A stretch of 64,000 bases of DNA from [Clostridium] aminophilum DSM 10710 (GCF_000711825.1 NZ_JONJ01000011.1:1-64000); one strand, 5' to 3'; shown: positions 35,073 through 44,327, counted from the first letter of the stretch. Notes: a model not told the origin generated them from the letters alone. Numbers and translations: made by a program.

Positions 35073-35120
35073 TCAGGAGTGAGGGGATGGGGGAGACGAT
35101 GTCGCCTTGCGGACTTTGTT
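35073..35120 (+). repeat. Dispersed intergenic repeat, family 1 copy
   Basis: TCAGGAGTGAGGGGATGG, then GACGATGTCGCCTTGCGGACTTTGT. It follows the same pattern as the 16494-16619 tandem, with the left arm of the palindrome degraded. Confidence 0.7.
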
Positions 35121-35192
35121 CGTGATAAACACATTTTGGACACAAAGATGCGCTATAATGAGGACAAAATAATAAAACGGGAGGAGTGCGCG

Positions 35193-36749
35193 ATGACGGA
35201 TCAGAGAGACGAATTCGAAAAAGATAGAGACGAATACGAAACAGATATGGATAACCTGGAAAATATGGAAAATACGGAACATGACGCCGGCGCACCGGAT
35301 AACGCGGTTTCCGGGGGGACAGCGCCGGAAAAAAGCGCAGGGGGCGGTTCCTGGAACAGCAGCGAACAGGGAACACAGTTCGGCGGATTTGCCAATTCCC
35401 GCTACATTGGCCATCCCATCAATGATTTTGAGAGTCAGACCGGATGGCAGGACGGACCGGTTCCGCAGCCGCCGGTTGTTCAGCAGACCAATACCGGAAA
35501 AAAAGTGCTTGGAATCCTTGTTTCCGGAATTCTTTTCGGTGTTGTCGCCGGCGGAACGATGTTCGGTGTCAACCAGGCGGCGAAGCGGGTATTTTCCTCC
35601 GGTGACACAAGAGAGACATCGGCTCCGCTGATTTTGGAAGAGGCAGCGCCGGAGACGGAGGAAAAGGCGGATTCCACGGTGGGAGGTGCCATCGGTTCGG
35701 TGGAGAGCGGAACCGTGACCGATCTCTATGATGTATCGGAGATTGTGGAAAATGCGATTCCGTCGGTGGTGGCGATCAATACTCAGACGACCATCACGCA
35801 GAATGACTGGTTCTTCGGTCCGCAGACCTATCGCGCGAGCGGTTCGGGATCCGGTATCATTGCGGCAGAGAACGACAGTGAACTGCTTCTGATCAGCAAC
35901 AATCATGTTGTGGCGGACAGTCAGAAACTGACCGTGACCTTCCACGACGGAACTTCTGTGGAGGCGGCGGTCAAGGGAACAGACCCGAATACCGATCTCG
36001 CGGTGATTGCGGTTGCGATGGAGGATATTCCGGAAGAAACAAAAGGAAAAATTAAGGTTGCGGTCATGGGTGATTCGGATTCGCTGAAACTCGGCGAGCG
36101 TGTCATTGCGATCGGAAATGCACTTGGTCAGGGACAGTCGGTGACCAGCGGTGTTGTCAGCGTGCTGAACAAGAAGATCCCGATGCAGAACGGGACAACC
36201 CGAACGCTGATCCAGGTGGATGCGGCCATCAATCCGGGAAACTCCGGCGGTGCGCTGCTGAACCGGAAGGGCGAACTGATCGGAATCAATTCGGCAAAGT
36301 ATTCCCGCACGGATGTGGAGGGCGTCGGTTTTGCGATTCCGATCTCTCAGGCCAAGACCATCATCGATGATCTGATGACCAAGAAGACGAAAGTGCCGGT
36401 TCCGGAGGATCAGAGAGCATACATCGGAATCCAGATGTCCAATATCGATGCGGTCACCGCACGGAATTATAATCTTCCGGAGGGCGTGTATGTCTACCGC
36501 ATTATCCCGGGTTTCGCCGCGGAGCAGTCGGACCTGAAGGAGCGGGACGTCATCGTAAAATTCGGCGGCGAGACGGTTCGAACAGGGGAGGATCTGCAGA
36601 AGCTGGTTAGTTATTATCACGGCGGCGAGACGGTCAAGGTGACCATTATGCGTGAGGATGAGAACCGTGTTTATCAGGAAAAGGAAGTGGAGATCACTCT
36701 CAGCTACCGGAAGAACGCGGAGAACGCGAAAAAGAACGGGCAGCCGTAA
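35193..36749 (+). CDS. HtrA/DegP-family membrane-anchored serine protease
   Basis: 518 residues from ATG 35193, which follows GGGAGGAG. A very acidic cytoplasmic region (1-60) is followed by a transmembrane helix (about 104-126), placing the protease outside the membrane. The trypsin-like domain has a complete triad: His238 (LLISNNHVV), Asp268 (PNTDLAVIAV) and Ser351 (INPGNSGGAL). One PDZ domain follows (about 410-505; GVYVYRIIPGFAAEQSDLKE). Family role: surface protein quality control and processing of misfolded secreted proteins. The gene is preceded by a repeat-rich gap and a good -10 element. Confidence 0.93.
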   Translation: MTDQRDEFEKDRDEYETDMDNLENMENTEHDAGAPDNAVSGGTAPEKSAGGGSWNSSEQGTQFGGFANSRYIGHPINDFESQTGWQDGPVPQPPVVQQTNTGKKVLGILVSGILFGVVAGGTMFGVNQAAKRVFSSGDTRETSAPLILEEAAPETEEKADSTVGGAIGSVESGTVTDLYDVSEIVENAIPSVVAINTQTTITQNDWFFGPQTYRASGSGSGIIAAENDSELLLISNNHVVADSQKLTVTFHDGTSVEAAVKGTDPNTDLAVIAVAMEDIPEETKGKIKVAVMGDSDSLKLGERVIAIGNALGQGQSVTSGVVSVLNKKIPMQNGTTRTLIQVDAAINPGNSGGALLNRKGELIGINSAKYSRTDVEGVGFAIPISQAKTIIDDLMTKKTKVPVPEDQRAYIGIQMSNIDAVTARNYNLPEGVYVYRIIPGFAAEQSDLKERDVIVKFGGETVRTGEDLQKLVSYYHGGETVKVTIMREDENRVYQEKEVEITLSYRKNAENAKKNGQP

Positions 36750-36823
36750 GAAATCAGGCCGCTGAATACGGCTGTTCGGACCGAATTCATTCTTTTGGAA
36801 ATGTGCGACAGGTGGAATGAGCA

Positions 36824-37474
36824 ATGAAAACAGTTCTTTGTTATGGAGATTCCAACACGTATGGATATGTGCCGGAAACCGGAATGCGTTATCCCAAAAG
36901 CGTCCGGTATCCGGGACGCCTTCAGCTGCTTCTCGGAGATGAGTATGCGGTGATTGAAGAAGGATGCAATGGGCGGACCACCATTCACGATGACCCGATC
37001 GACGGATGGAAGAATGGGCTGGATTATCTGAAACCCTGTCTGAATTCCCATAAGCCGGTGGATATCGTGATCCTGATGCTTGGCAGCAATGATCTCAAGG
37101 AAACGTTTCACCTGACAGCCCGGGAAATTGCGGACGGCGCAGGGACTCTGGTCGATGTGATCCGGAGTTTTACTGCGGAAAAACAGGGATTTGTGCCGAC
37201 GATTATTCTGGTATCGCCGCCGGAGATCGGAACAGGGATACGGCGATCTCCGTTCTTCGGAGCGTTCAGTGAAACCGCCGTGGCAGAGTCCGGAAAGTTT
37301 CCGGAATGCTATCAGAGAGTTGCCGACCGGAAGGGCTGTGTGTTTTTCAATGCGGCAAAGTATGTCACTCCTTCGGAGTTTGATTCCCTTCACCTGACGC
37401 CCGAAGGGCATCGTGTGCTGGCGGAGGAACTCTGTAAGGTTATCCGGTGTGAGGAGAAAAAAAGGCCGCGATAA
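36824..37474 (+). CDS. SGNH/GDSL-family esterase
   Basis: 216 residues, ATG 36824. Block I is LCYGDSNTYGY with nucleophile Ser10, block II Gly is in EEGCNGRTT, block III is MLGSNDLK, and block V is FDSLHLTPEGH with the catalytic Asp/His. It has no signal peptide, so it is cytoplasmic. The closest architecture is the arylesterase/acetyl-xylan esterase group that removes acetyl groups from small esters or sugars. Substrate not known. It lies 74 bp after htrA and ends at a strong terminator. Confidence 0.85.
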   Translation: MKTVLCYGDSNTYGYVPETGMRYPKSVRYPGRLQLLLGDEYAVIEEGCNGRTTIHDDPIDGWKNGLDYLKPCLNSHKPVDIVILMLGSNDLKETFHLTAREIADGAGTLVDVIRSFTAEKQGFVPTIILVSPPEIGTGIRRSPFFGAFSETAVAESGKFPECYQRVADRKGCVFFNAAKYVTPSEFDSLHLTPEGHRVLAEELCKVIRCEEKKRPR

Positions 37475-37486
37475 AATGCCGGAATT

Positions 37487-37538
37487 GATCGGACTGACGC
37501 CTGTGACTTTCGTCACGGGATGCGGTCCGATCTTTTTT
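37487..37538 (+). terminator. Intrinsic terminator after SGNH esterase
   Basis: Long stem with outer arms GATCGGAC / GTCCGATC and an inner stem CTGTGAC-TTTC-GTCACGG, followed by six T residues. Confidence 0.9.
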
Positions 37539-37722
37539 GTTCTCGAAAAGATATTTCACAAAATTTCCACATTTTGCCCCGATTTTGAACACATTTCACC
37601 GATAGAATCATTACATCTTCGTAAGAAAGATAAACGGAAAGATATACAGAAAGATAGACAGAAAAATGATTGCGGGTCCGAAAACTCTCGGACGGATTGG
37701 AATCAGAAAAGGGGTATTCATT

Positions 37723-38844
37723 ATGAGAAATGCAATTCGATATACAGCCGGAGCTCTGGGGATGGTGACCGTTGTCGGAATTATGAATCCGCTCACCGTG
37801 CTGGCGTCCTCCAACTACGCGATGCAGAAGAAAGTGGTCATGGCCGCAGGCATTCTCACGAGAACCTCCAATGAGACGGGAACCATCACGAGAGGGGAGT
37901 TTGCCAAAATGCTGGTGCAGGCGTCGTCCTATCACGATTCCATCGGAACCGAGACCGGCATCGCGCTGTACGCCGATGTCGCGGCAGATCATCCCTACTG
38001 CAATTATATCCGCGTGGCAGCGGAAAAAGGCTGGATGACCGGATATCTCGGCGGAAATTTCAAGCCGGATGAGCCGGTGAAAATGCTCGACGCCGCAAAG
38101 GCACTCATGACGCTGCTGGGATACACCAACGACGATTTCACGGGCAATGTCACCATGAACCGGATGACAAAATTTAACGCCATTGGACTCAATGACGATG
38201 TCGGAAAAGGGATTTCCGATACGCTGACCTGGTCCGACTGCGTGCATCTGTTCTACAATCTTCTGGATACCAATACCAAGGATAATGAAAATAAAACAAA
38301 GACAAGCTCGACGGTCTACGCGCAGGTGCTCGGCTACAAGCTGACCGATGACGGAGAGATCAATCTTCTTGAGTCCCTCAAGAGCGATCTCAAAGGACCG
38401 TATACCCTGAGCGATGGAGAACATATCAGCGGGATCGTGCCGTTCTCGGTATCGGATGCATCGTTCTATCTCAACGGCGAGCCGAGCACGAAGTCCCAGA
38501 TCGAGGATGCGGCCGATGACGGCGTCTGCCTGATCTACTACAACACAAAGAGTAAGATGGTTTATGCATACTCGGAGGAAGGAACCACCGGAGAAGACGG
38601 GGAAACGCAGATGGGCGCGGCTCACGGAAATCTGGATGCGATCTATTACGGATCGACAGACATCATGGTTCCGACGTCCATTTCGCTGGACGGAGAGATC
38701 TATTACATCGACAGCAGCGATATGCAGTTTGCGTTCTCGGTATACGGAAGTCTGGAGATCGACGACAACATTTCCATTGTCTGGAAGTCCGAGACCGACA
38801 GTGACGGAAATGAGAAGAAATATGTCATAAGTTATGCGGACTGA
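37723..38844 (+). CDS. Secreted SLH-domain protein
   Basis: 373 residues from ATG 37723 (AAAGGGG upstream). The signal peptide covers about 1-28 (GMVTVVGIMNPLTVLASS). Residues about 30-160 contain S-layer homology-type segments: MAAGILTR, ITRGEFAKMLVQAS, YADVAADHPYCNYIRVAAEKGWMTGY and FKPDEPVKMLDAAKALMTLLGY. These normally bind pyruvylated wall polysaccharide. The remainder (about 170-373) is an unassigned acidic beta-rich region. The stop is 16 bp before the efflux adaptor gene, so it is probably part of that operon. Confidence 0.82.
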   Translation: MRNAIRYTAGALGMVTVVGIMNPLTVLASSNYAMQKKVVMAAGILTRTSNETGTITRGEFAKMLVQASSYHDSIGTETGIALYADVAADHPYCNYIRVAAEKGWMTGYLGGNFKPDEPVKMLDAAKALMTLLGYTNDDFTGNVTMNRMTKFNAIGLNDDVGKGISDTLTWSDCVHLFYNLLDTNTKDNENKTKTSSTVYAQVLGYKLTDDGEINLLESLKSDLKGPYTLSDGEHISGIVPFSVSDASFYLNGEPSTKSQIEDAADDGVCLIYYNTKSKMVYAYSEEGTTGEDGETQMGAAHGNLDAIYYGSTDIMVPTSISLDGEIYYIDSSDMQFAFSVYGSLEIDDNISIVWKSETDSDGNEKKYVISYAD

Positions 38845-38860
38845 GCGGACGGGGAGCAGG

Positions 38861-40633
38861 ATGGCAATGAAATTTACATTTTTTAAAAATGCAGCAGAAC
38901 GTCTGAAACGAATCAAACACCGGAAAACGGCGATCGCGCTTGCCGTCCTGATTGCGGCCGGCTCCGTCGGCGGTGCACTCTATGCGGCAAACAGCAAAAA
39001 AGCAGGAAGCGGATCAAAGAGCGTCAAGACTTCCGCTGTCTCACGGCAGAACATTCAGAAGACACTTTCCTCCTCCGGAACCATTTCACCGAAGGATACG
39101 TATTCCATCACTTCGCTGGCGGAAGGCGAGGTGATCGAGTGCACGTTTGAAGTCGGAGATACCGTGGAAAAGGGAGATGTGCTCTATCGGATCGATGCAT
39201 CCTCGATGGATTCCCAGCTGAGCAGTGCGAACAATACGCTGAATCGGTCCAACAAGAGTTACAGCCGGGCGGTCAGTGACCTGGCGAAAGCGCAGTCGAA
39301 GTACAGCGGCAATACCTACAAGGCCACGAAATCCGGATATATCAAGGAATTAAAGATTTCGGACGGAGACAAGGTTGGCAGCAATTCGACGATCGCGACA
39401 ATTTACAACGATAACAATATGTCGATCCGTCTGCCGTTCCTGAATGTGGAGGCAATGCAGATCTCGGTCGGCCAGAGCGCGGTCCTCACTCTGAGCGATA
39501 CGCTGGAGGAGATCAGCGGAACCGTGACGGCGGTCAGTTCCCGGGATGAAACCCTGGACGGCGGCAGACTTGTCCGCTATGTCGAGATCTCGGTGGAGAA
39601 CCCGGGAGGACTGACCGAGACGACGGCGGCGACGGCGGTGGTCGGCGATTATGCTTCCAGCGGCGACGGCACCTTTACCGCGGATTCCGATTCGGACATG
39701 AGCGCGGATCTGGATTCCAGCGTAGTCTGCAGCAAGGTTCTCGTCCATGTCGGCGATTATGTTACCGTCGGAACGCCGATCTTTTCCATCGATGCGGAGG
39801 ATGTGAAAGAAATCCTTGAGAAGTATGAAGACTCGGTGGACAGCGCCCAGTCGTCCGTGGAGAGTGCCCAGAGCAAACTGGATTCCACACAGGACAGTTA
39901 TGATAATTATACCATCACCGCGCCGATTTCCGGCAAGGTCATCACCAAGAACACAAAAGTCGGTGATAAGATCAAGGGCAGCAGCAACAGCACCACGACG
40001 CTGGCGGTGATCTATGATCTCTCCACGGTGACTTTTGAGATGAGCATTGATGAGGTGGATATCACCAATGTCAAAGTCGGACAGAAGGTGGAAGTGACCG
40101 CGGATGCGTTTGAGGGTCAGACCTTTGAAGGCGAGGTCACCAATGTCAGCATGGTGGGTTCCACCAGCAACGGTGTAACCAACTATCCGGTTACCGTCAC
40201 GATGACCGAGTACGGAGACCTCCTTCCGGGAATGAACGTCGAGGGCGTGATCATTCTGGATTCGGTGGATAATGCGCTGGCGGTTCCGGTGGATGCCCTG
40301 CAGAGAGGCAATGCGGTCTATGTGAAGGATGATTCCGTGACGGAAGCGAAGGGCAATGTCCCGGCAGGATTCCGGAAAGTGGAAGTTCAGACAGGCCTTA
40401 CCAGTGATGATTATGTGGAGATTAAAGAAGGTGATCTGCAGGAAGGCGACGAGATCTACATCACCCAGAGTTCGGTAGGGTCGTCCAATGAGATGACAGG
40501 AATGCCGGGAATGGGCGGCGCGCCGGGCGGAGGCTTCGGCGGCGGCTCCGGCGGCCCGTCCGGTGGCGGTTCCGGCTCCGGCGGCGGTTCAAGAAGCGGA
40601 GGATCAGGCCGCAGCGGCGGTCCGATGGGATAA
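38861..40633 (+). CDS. MacA/HlyD-type membrane fusion (periplasmic adaptor) protein
   Basis: 590 residues from ATG 38861; ATG 38867 is equally placed relative to GGGGAG. One N-terminal transmembrane helix (TAIALAVLIAAGSVGGALYA). A split biotinyl-lipoyl domain (AEGEVIECTFEVGDTVEKGDVL and TAPISGKVITKNTKVGD) flanks a coiled coil (SSANNTLNRSNKSYSRAV...; DSAQSSVESAQSKLDSTQ). Then come beta-barrel and membrane-proximal domains. The last 45 residues are almost pure Gly/Ser/Met/Pro. In Gram-positives such adaptors work with MacB-like ABC transporters to export peptides or lipids. The ATPase and permease follow directly. Confidence 0.9.
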   Translation: MAMKFTFFKNAAERLKRIKHRKTAIALAVLIAAGSVGGALYAANSKKAGSGSKSVKTSAVSRQNIQKTLSSSGTISPKDTYSITSLAEGEVIECTFEVGDTVEKGDVLYRIDASSMDSQLSSANNTLNRSNKSYSRAVSDLAKAQSKYSGNTYKATKSGYIKELKISDGDKVGSNSTIATIYNDNNMSIRLPFLNVEAMQISVGQSAVLTLSDTLEEISGTVTAVSSRDETLDGGRLVRYVEISVENPGGLTETTAATAVVGDYASSGDGTFTADSDSDMSADLDSSVVCSKVLVHVGDYVTVGTPIFSIDAEDVKEILEKYEDSVDSAQSSVESAQSKLDSTQDSYDNYTITAPISGKVITKNTKVGDKIKGSSNSTTTLAVIYDLSTVTFEMSIDEVDITNVKVGQKVEVTADAFEGQTFEGEVTNVSMVGSTSNGVTNYPVTVTMTEYGDLLPGMNVEGVIILDSVDNALAVPVDALQRGNAVYVKDDSVTEAKGNVPAGFRKVEVQTGLTSDDYVEIKEGDLQEGDEIYITQSSVGSSNEMTGMPGMGGAPGGGFGGGSGGPSGGGSGSGGGSRSGGSGRSGGPMG

Positions 40634-40772
40634 ACCGGAAAAACGCGGCATCTGACAGGACAGAGAAGAACACGGCGGGACAGACGCGGCAGGCGATAAG
40701 ACAGCGGACATATCCCGCCGGATCATAAAAATTCGCTGACAATAAGACAAACACAGAAGCGGAGGTTTGAAC

Positions 40773-41591
40773 ATGTTCGGTTTTGGAAAAAAGAAAACGG
40801 CTCCGGAAAACGCGAACGGAGCCGGGCGGGAACTCAATGCGCCGCTGATCGAACTTCGGGATATCTATAAGATTTACAGGATGGGCGACGAAGAAATCCA
40901 TGCCTCCGACGGGGTCTCGTTAAAGATCCGGAAGGGAGAGTTTGTCGCCATCGTCGGAAAATCCGGAAGCGGAAAATCCACACTCATGAACATCATCGGA
41001 GCGCTGGATGTGCCGACGAGAGGCCAGTATCTCATCAACGGTCAGGATGTCAGCCATATGTCGGATGACGAGCTGGCCGAGATCCGGAATAAGACCATCG
41101 GCTTCATTTTCCAGCAGTACAACCTTCTTCCCAGAGATAATCTTCTGGGCAATGTGGAACTCCCGCTTCTCTATGCGGGGATCGCCCCGGAGGAACGGAA
41201 AGCGCGCGCGATGGCTTCGCTGGAGCGGGTCGGTCTTGCCGACAAATGGATGAATCATCCCTCCCAGCTCTCCGGAGGTCAGCAGCAGCGTGTCTCCATC
41301 GCCCGGGCACTGGCCGGTGATCCGTCGCTGATTCTGGCGGATGAGCCGACGGGCGCTCTGGATTCCAGAACAAGCCGGGAGGTGCTGGGATTTCTGCAGA
41401 AACTGAACGAAGAGGGCAACACAATCGTCATGATCACCCATGACAACTCCATCGCGGTGCAAGCCAAGAGAGTGGTGCGCGTGATGGACGGAAAAATCAC
41501 TTTTGACGGAACTTCCGCGGAATACGCGGCTCTTCTGGAAGATGAGAGCACCCGCGTGAAAACGGCAGAAACGGGAGAAATCGCATGTTAG
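40773..41591 (+). CDS. MacB/LolD-type ABC transporter ATPase
   Basis: 272 residues from ATG 40773 (GGAGG 7 bp upstream); the TTG at 40767 is too close to it. A hydrophilic 24-residue leader comes before the nucleotide-binding domain. Walker A is GKSGSGKST, the Q-loop is FIFQQYNLLP, the signature is LSGGQQQR, Walker B is LILADEPTGALD, and the switch His is in MITHDN. It energises the permease encoded next, with which it overlaps by 7 bp. The C-terminal stretch after FDGTSAEYAAL is specific to this subgroup. Confidence 0.93.
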   Translation: MFGFGKKKTAPENANGAGRELNAPLIELRDIYKIYRMGDEEIHASDGVSLKIRKGEFVAIVGKSGSGKSTLMNIIGALDVPTRGQYLINGQDVSHMSDDELAEIRNKTIGFIFQQYNLLPRDNLLGNVELPLLYAGIAPEERKARAMASLERVGLADKWMNHPSQLSGGQQQRVSIARALAGDPSLILADEPTGALDSRTSREVLGFLQKLNEEGNTIVMITHDNSIAVQAKRVVRVMDGKITFDGTSAEYAALLEDESTRVKTAETGEIAC

Positions 41592-42778
41592 TACAGTCTT
41601 TTCTGCTGGCCATCCGGAGTATATGGAGCAATAAGATGCGTTCGTTCCTGACGATGCTCGGAATCATCATCGGCGTGGCAGCGGTGATCATTCTGGTTGG
41701 TCTGGTCAACGGTCAGATGTCTTATATGACGGAACAGTTCGCGAGTATGGGAACGAACCGGATCAATGTCAGCATCACAAATCTGCGGACGCGGTCGGTT
41801 GACGTCGACCGGATGTATGAGTTTTATGAGGACAATGAGGCATATTTTGACGGGATGTCGCCGTCGGTGCCCATCTCCGGCGGTACGGTAAAGATCGGAA
41901 ATGAGTCGCTGGACTCGACTTCCGTCACGGGTATCAGCGAGGATTATCTGGATATCATCGGGAAAAATCTGGAGGCGGGACGGTTTATCCAGTATGCGGA
42001 TATCACCTCCCGGTCAAAGGTCTGCGTAATCGGCTACTACCTTGCGACAGAGTATTTTAAGACGCCGTCGGCAGCCACCGGCGAGGACATCCGGATCAAC
42101 GGTGAGAGTTACACGATCGTCGGCGTGGTGGAACGTCAGACCAGCGAGAGCGATGAGCTGGAGGAGGGCGGAAGCGATGATTTTGTTTACCTTCCGTATA
42201 CAGCGGCACTGAAACTGTCCCGGAACGGCACCGTCGGCAGCTACGTGTTTACCATGCGCGATACGTCGCAGACGGATCTGGTGAAGACGCTGATCGGGGA
42301 TTTCCTGTATCCGATCATGAAAAACGAAGATCTCTATAAGATAACCGCCATGTCGGAAATGCTGGATTCCATGAATTCCATGATCAGCATGATGTCGCTT
42401 CTTCTCGGCGGCATCGCCGGAATCTCCCTTCTGGTCGCCGGTGTGGGTGTGATGAATATCATGCTGGTGTCCGTCACGGAGAGAACAAGGGAGATCGGTA
42501 TCCGCAAATCTCTCGGCGCAAAGCGGGGAACCATTCTGCAGCAGTTTGTCATTGAGGCGGCGGTGACCAGTATGATGGGCGGACTGATCGGAATTACCCT
42601 CGGCTGCATTCTGACCAAAATTGTCGGGAAAGCGGTGATGGACATCGATGCCTCGGCGACACCGGGCTCGATTCTGGTATCCTTCGGCGTTTCAGTCGGA
42701 ATCGGACTTCTGTTCGGATATATGCCGGCGGCAAGAGCGTCCAGACTGAACCCCATCGATGCACTGCGGAGCGATTGA
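41585..42778 (+). CDS. MacB-type ABC transporter permease
   Basis: 397 residues, start overlapping the ATPase stop. Topology is of the MacB/FtsX type: one N-terminal helix (FLTMLGIIIGVAAVIILVGLV), a large extracellular MacB-PCD domain (about 45-270), then three helices (LLLGGIAGISLLVAGVGVMNIML; VTSMMGGLIGITLGCI; ILVSFGVSVGIGLLFGYMPA). SVTERTREIGIRKSLGAKR and PAARASRLNPIDALRSD are the coupling and C-terminal signatures. With the adaptor and SLH protein it forms an export system; cargo (antimicrobial peptide, lipid or toxin) is not indicated. Confidence 0.93.
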   Translation: MLVQSFLLAIRSIWSNKMRSFLTMLGIIIGVAAVIILVGLVNGQMSYMTEQFASMGTNRINVSITNLRTRSVDVDRMYEFYEDNEAYFDGMSPSVPISGGTVKIGNESLDSTSVTGISEDYLDIIGKNLEAGRFIQYADITSRSKVCVIGYYLATEYFKTPSAATGEDIRINGESYTIVGVVERQTSESDELEEGGSDDFVYLPYTAALKLSRNGTVGSYVFTMRDTSQTDLVKTLIGDFLYPIMKNEDLYKITAMSEMLDSMNSMISMMSLLLGGIAGISLLVAGVGVMNIMLVSVTERTREIGIRKSLGAKRGTILQQFVIEAAVTSMMGGLIGITLGCILTKIVGKAVMDIDASATPGSILVSFGVSVGIGLLFGYMPAARASRLNPIDALRSD

Positions 42779-42817
42779 ACGCGGAGACATAGCGAAAAAT
42801 CATTTTCCATACACGGC

Positions 42818-42849
42818 GAGGCCGGATTTCCGGGAGGGGATCCGGCCTC
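42818..42849 (+). terminator. Hairpin after the ABC operon
   Basis: Perfect 9-bp stem GAGGCCGGA / TCCGGCCTC with a 14-nt loop. There is no T-run, so termination is uncertain. Confidence 0.4.
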
Positions 42850-42988
42850 AAATGGACTCCGATCGGAAATCGAAAAGAACGATGCGGCCGTCAGGAGGAC
42901 AAAAGTATGATACAATGAATGATGTCATACGGATCGTGCGAATCCGGAACACGGGCGTGGCTGCGGGGCCGGAGATCGGAGGAAAGAC

Positions 42989-43504
42989 ATGAAATGTTGG
43001 AAATACGTGCTGTTGGGTGCAGGACTGTTCGGCGCGGATCAGATTATGAAACAGATGGTGGAGCGGGATGATCCGGAGCGGTATCCGCGTAACGTCCGGC
43101 ACACCGGGGATCTAATAAAACTCTACCGGAATCACAACGACGGATTCCCCTTTGGTTTTCTCCGGAATTATCCGCAGATCGTAAAGATGATTCCGCTGGT
43201 GATGACCAGCGCCGCCGCCGGAATTCTGGCGCGCGTCATGAGTGAAAAACATTCGACGGCGGCAGACCGGACGGCATGGACGCTGATCACGGCGGGCGGA
43301 CTCAGCAATCTTCTGGACCGCCTGCGGAAAGGCTATGTGGTGGATTATCTCTCCATCGACCGGAAGATCGCGGACAGGGTGGTCTTCAATCTGGGCGATG
43401 TCGGCGTATTACTCGGAAACATTCTGGTGACCGTTCTGGTGTTTGTCAGAGACGGCCGGAAAACGGATCATTCAGCATCCGAGGATCAAGCAGCGCTCCG
43501 ATGA
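42989..43504 (+). CDS. Signal peptidase II-like membrane protein
   Basis: 171 residues, ATG 42989 after CGGAGGAAAG. It has four hydrophobic segments, as in LspA. The first helix carries GADQIMK, corresponding to the LspA D-x-x-x-K start. The two catalytic aspartates appear in GYVVDYLSI and VVFNLGDVGVLLGN (usual form FNxAD), and NLLDRL matches the GxxGNxxDR box, here GGLSNLLDR. The match is to a divergent branch, so activity against prolipoproteins or another role are both possible. It ends inside the 3' end of the opposing coaW gene (59-bp tail-to-tail overlap). Confidence 0.75.
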   Translation: MKCWKYVLLGAGLFGADQIMKQMVERDDPERYPRNVRHTGDLIKLYRNHNDGFPFGFLRNYPQIVKMIPLVMTSAAAGILARVMSEKHSTAADRTAWTLITAGGLSNLLDRLRKGYVVDYLSIDRKIADRVVFNLGDVGVLLGNILVTVLVFVRDGRKTDHSASEDQAALR

Positions 43505-44327
43505 CGGGAGCAAAGGCGGCGTGATCCGGAAGGATGAAGCGCGTGCGGAAGATGTCCGGCATGCGGTTAAAGACGTCAAAAGCGCTTTGCGCCTGCGGAA
43601 GTTCGGCGAGGGAACCGGTGATCACGACATCCCGGATGGTGTCGCCGGAGAGGGCAAAGACCGAGAAGACGCCGGTGTTCTCGTAGATCAGGTGAAAGAG
43701 TGCGGCAGCGATATCGTCGTCGCCGGCATCGTCCCGGATCTTTCCGAAGTTGGCCGCGGTGAGATCTCCGCTGAGCGGCGCGCCGTCGCCGTCCTGCAGA
43801 TCGGAGACCATGAGGTCCGCCCGCCGGTAGTCGCCGCGCTGTGCCATCTGGTTGAGGGTATCAAAACTTCTCACCTGAAGCATACGGCCGGCCAGTCCCA
43901 TCAGGGTTCCGCCGCCGAGGGCGCTGCCGCCGATGTGACGAAAGATGTCCTTCTCATCGTTGGATTCGACGGTGCGGTCGCCGCGCACAAAAGCGGTGCC
44001 GGTTCCCATGCTCACCACAAGAGCACGGCTGAGCTTCGCCAGATGAAGACCTCCGCGGCCGACGGAGAGAAGTTCATCGCTGTGAATGGTCGGAATTCCG
44101 TAGATATCGTCGTGAAAAAAGGTCGCCCGCTGTCCGGTAAGTGCGATCTTTCTGACCTGATTTAGTTTCATGCCGTACCTGCTGAGAAAATGTCCCAGCG
44201 CGCCGTAGGCGGTGGTGATCGGGTCGGATCCGCTGACCTGAAGGGTTCCGAGGAGTGCCTGCGACTCATCCATAGCGGCGATCTTGGTTGTGGAACCGCC
44301 GATATCAATTCCGATGGTGATATTCAT
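43446..44327 (-). CDS. coaW: Type II pantothenate kinase
   Basis: 293 residues from ATG at 44327 (reverse), which follows GAAAGGATTTTTT; an upstream in-frame start at 44468 has no ribosome site. ASKHA fold: phosphate-1 motif IGIDIGGSTTK, an acidic base in the region HSDELLS, phosphate-2 VVSMGTGTAF, and GGSALGGGTLMGLAG. This is the eukaryote/staphylococcal-like PanK, which phosphorylates pantothenate to begin CoA synthesis. It is the only large gene on the minus strand here, divergent from the CBS-pair gene and convergent with the LspA-like gene. Confidence 0.9.
   Translation of the reverse strand: MNITIGIDIGGSTTKIAAMDESQALLGTLQVSGSDPITTAYGALGHFLSRYGMKLNQVRKIALTGQRATFFHDDIYGIPTIHSDELLSVGRGGLHLAKLSRALVVSMGTGTAFVRGDRTVESNDEKDIFRHIGGSALGGGTLMGLAGRMLQVRSFDTLNQMAQRGDYRRADLMVSDLQDGDGAPLSGDLTAANFGKIRDDAGDDDIAAALFHLIYENTGVFSVFALSGDTIRDVVITGSLAELPQAQSAFDVFNRMPDIFRTRFILPDHAAFAPVIGALLDPRMLNDPFSGRL

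Larger units (their letters stand above)
34860..35192 (+). other. Non-coding gap packed with inverted repeats
   Basis: No gene seen. From left to right: a hairpin CCAAAGCTCAC / GTGAGTCTTTGG at about 34874-34902; a family 2 dispersed repeat (34949-35000); a 55-nt cruciform (35001-35055); a family 1 repeat (35073-35120); and a TATAAT at 35154-35159 that probably belongs to the htrA promoter, although no -35 at standard spacing is clear. Confidence 0.65.
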
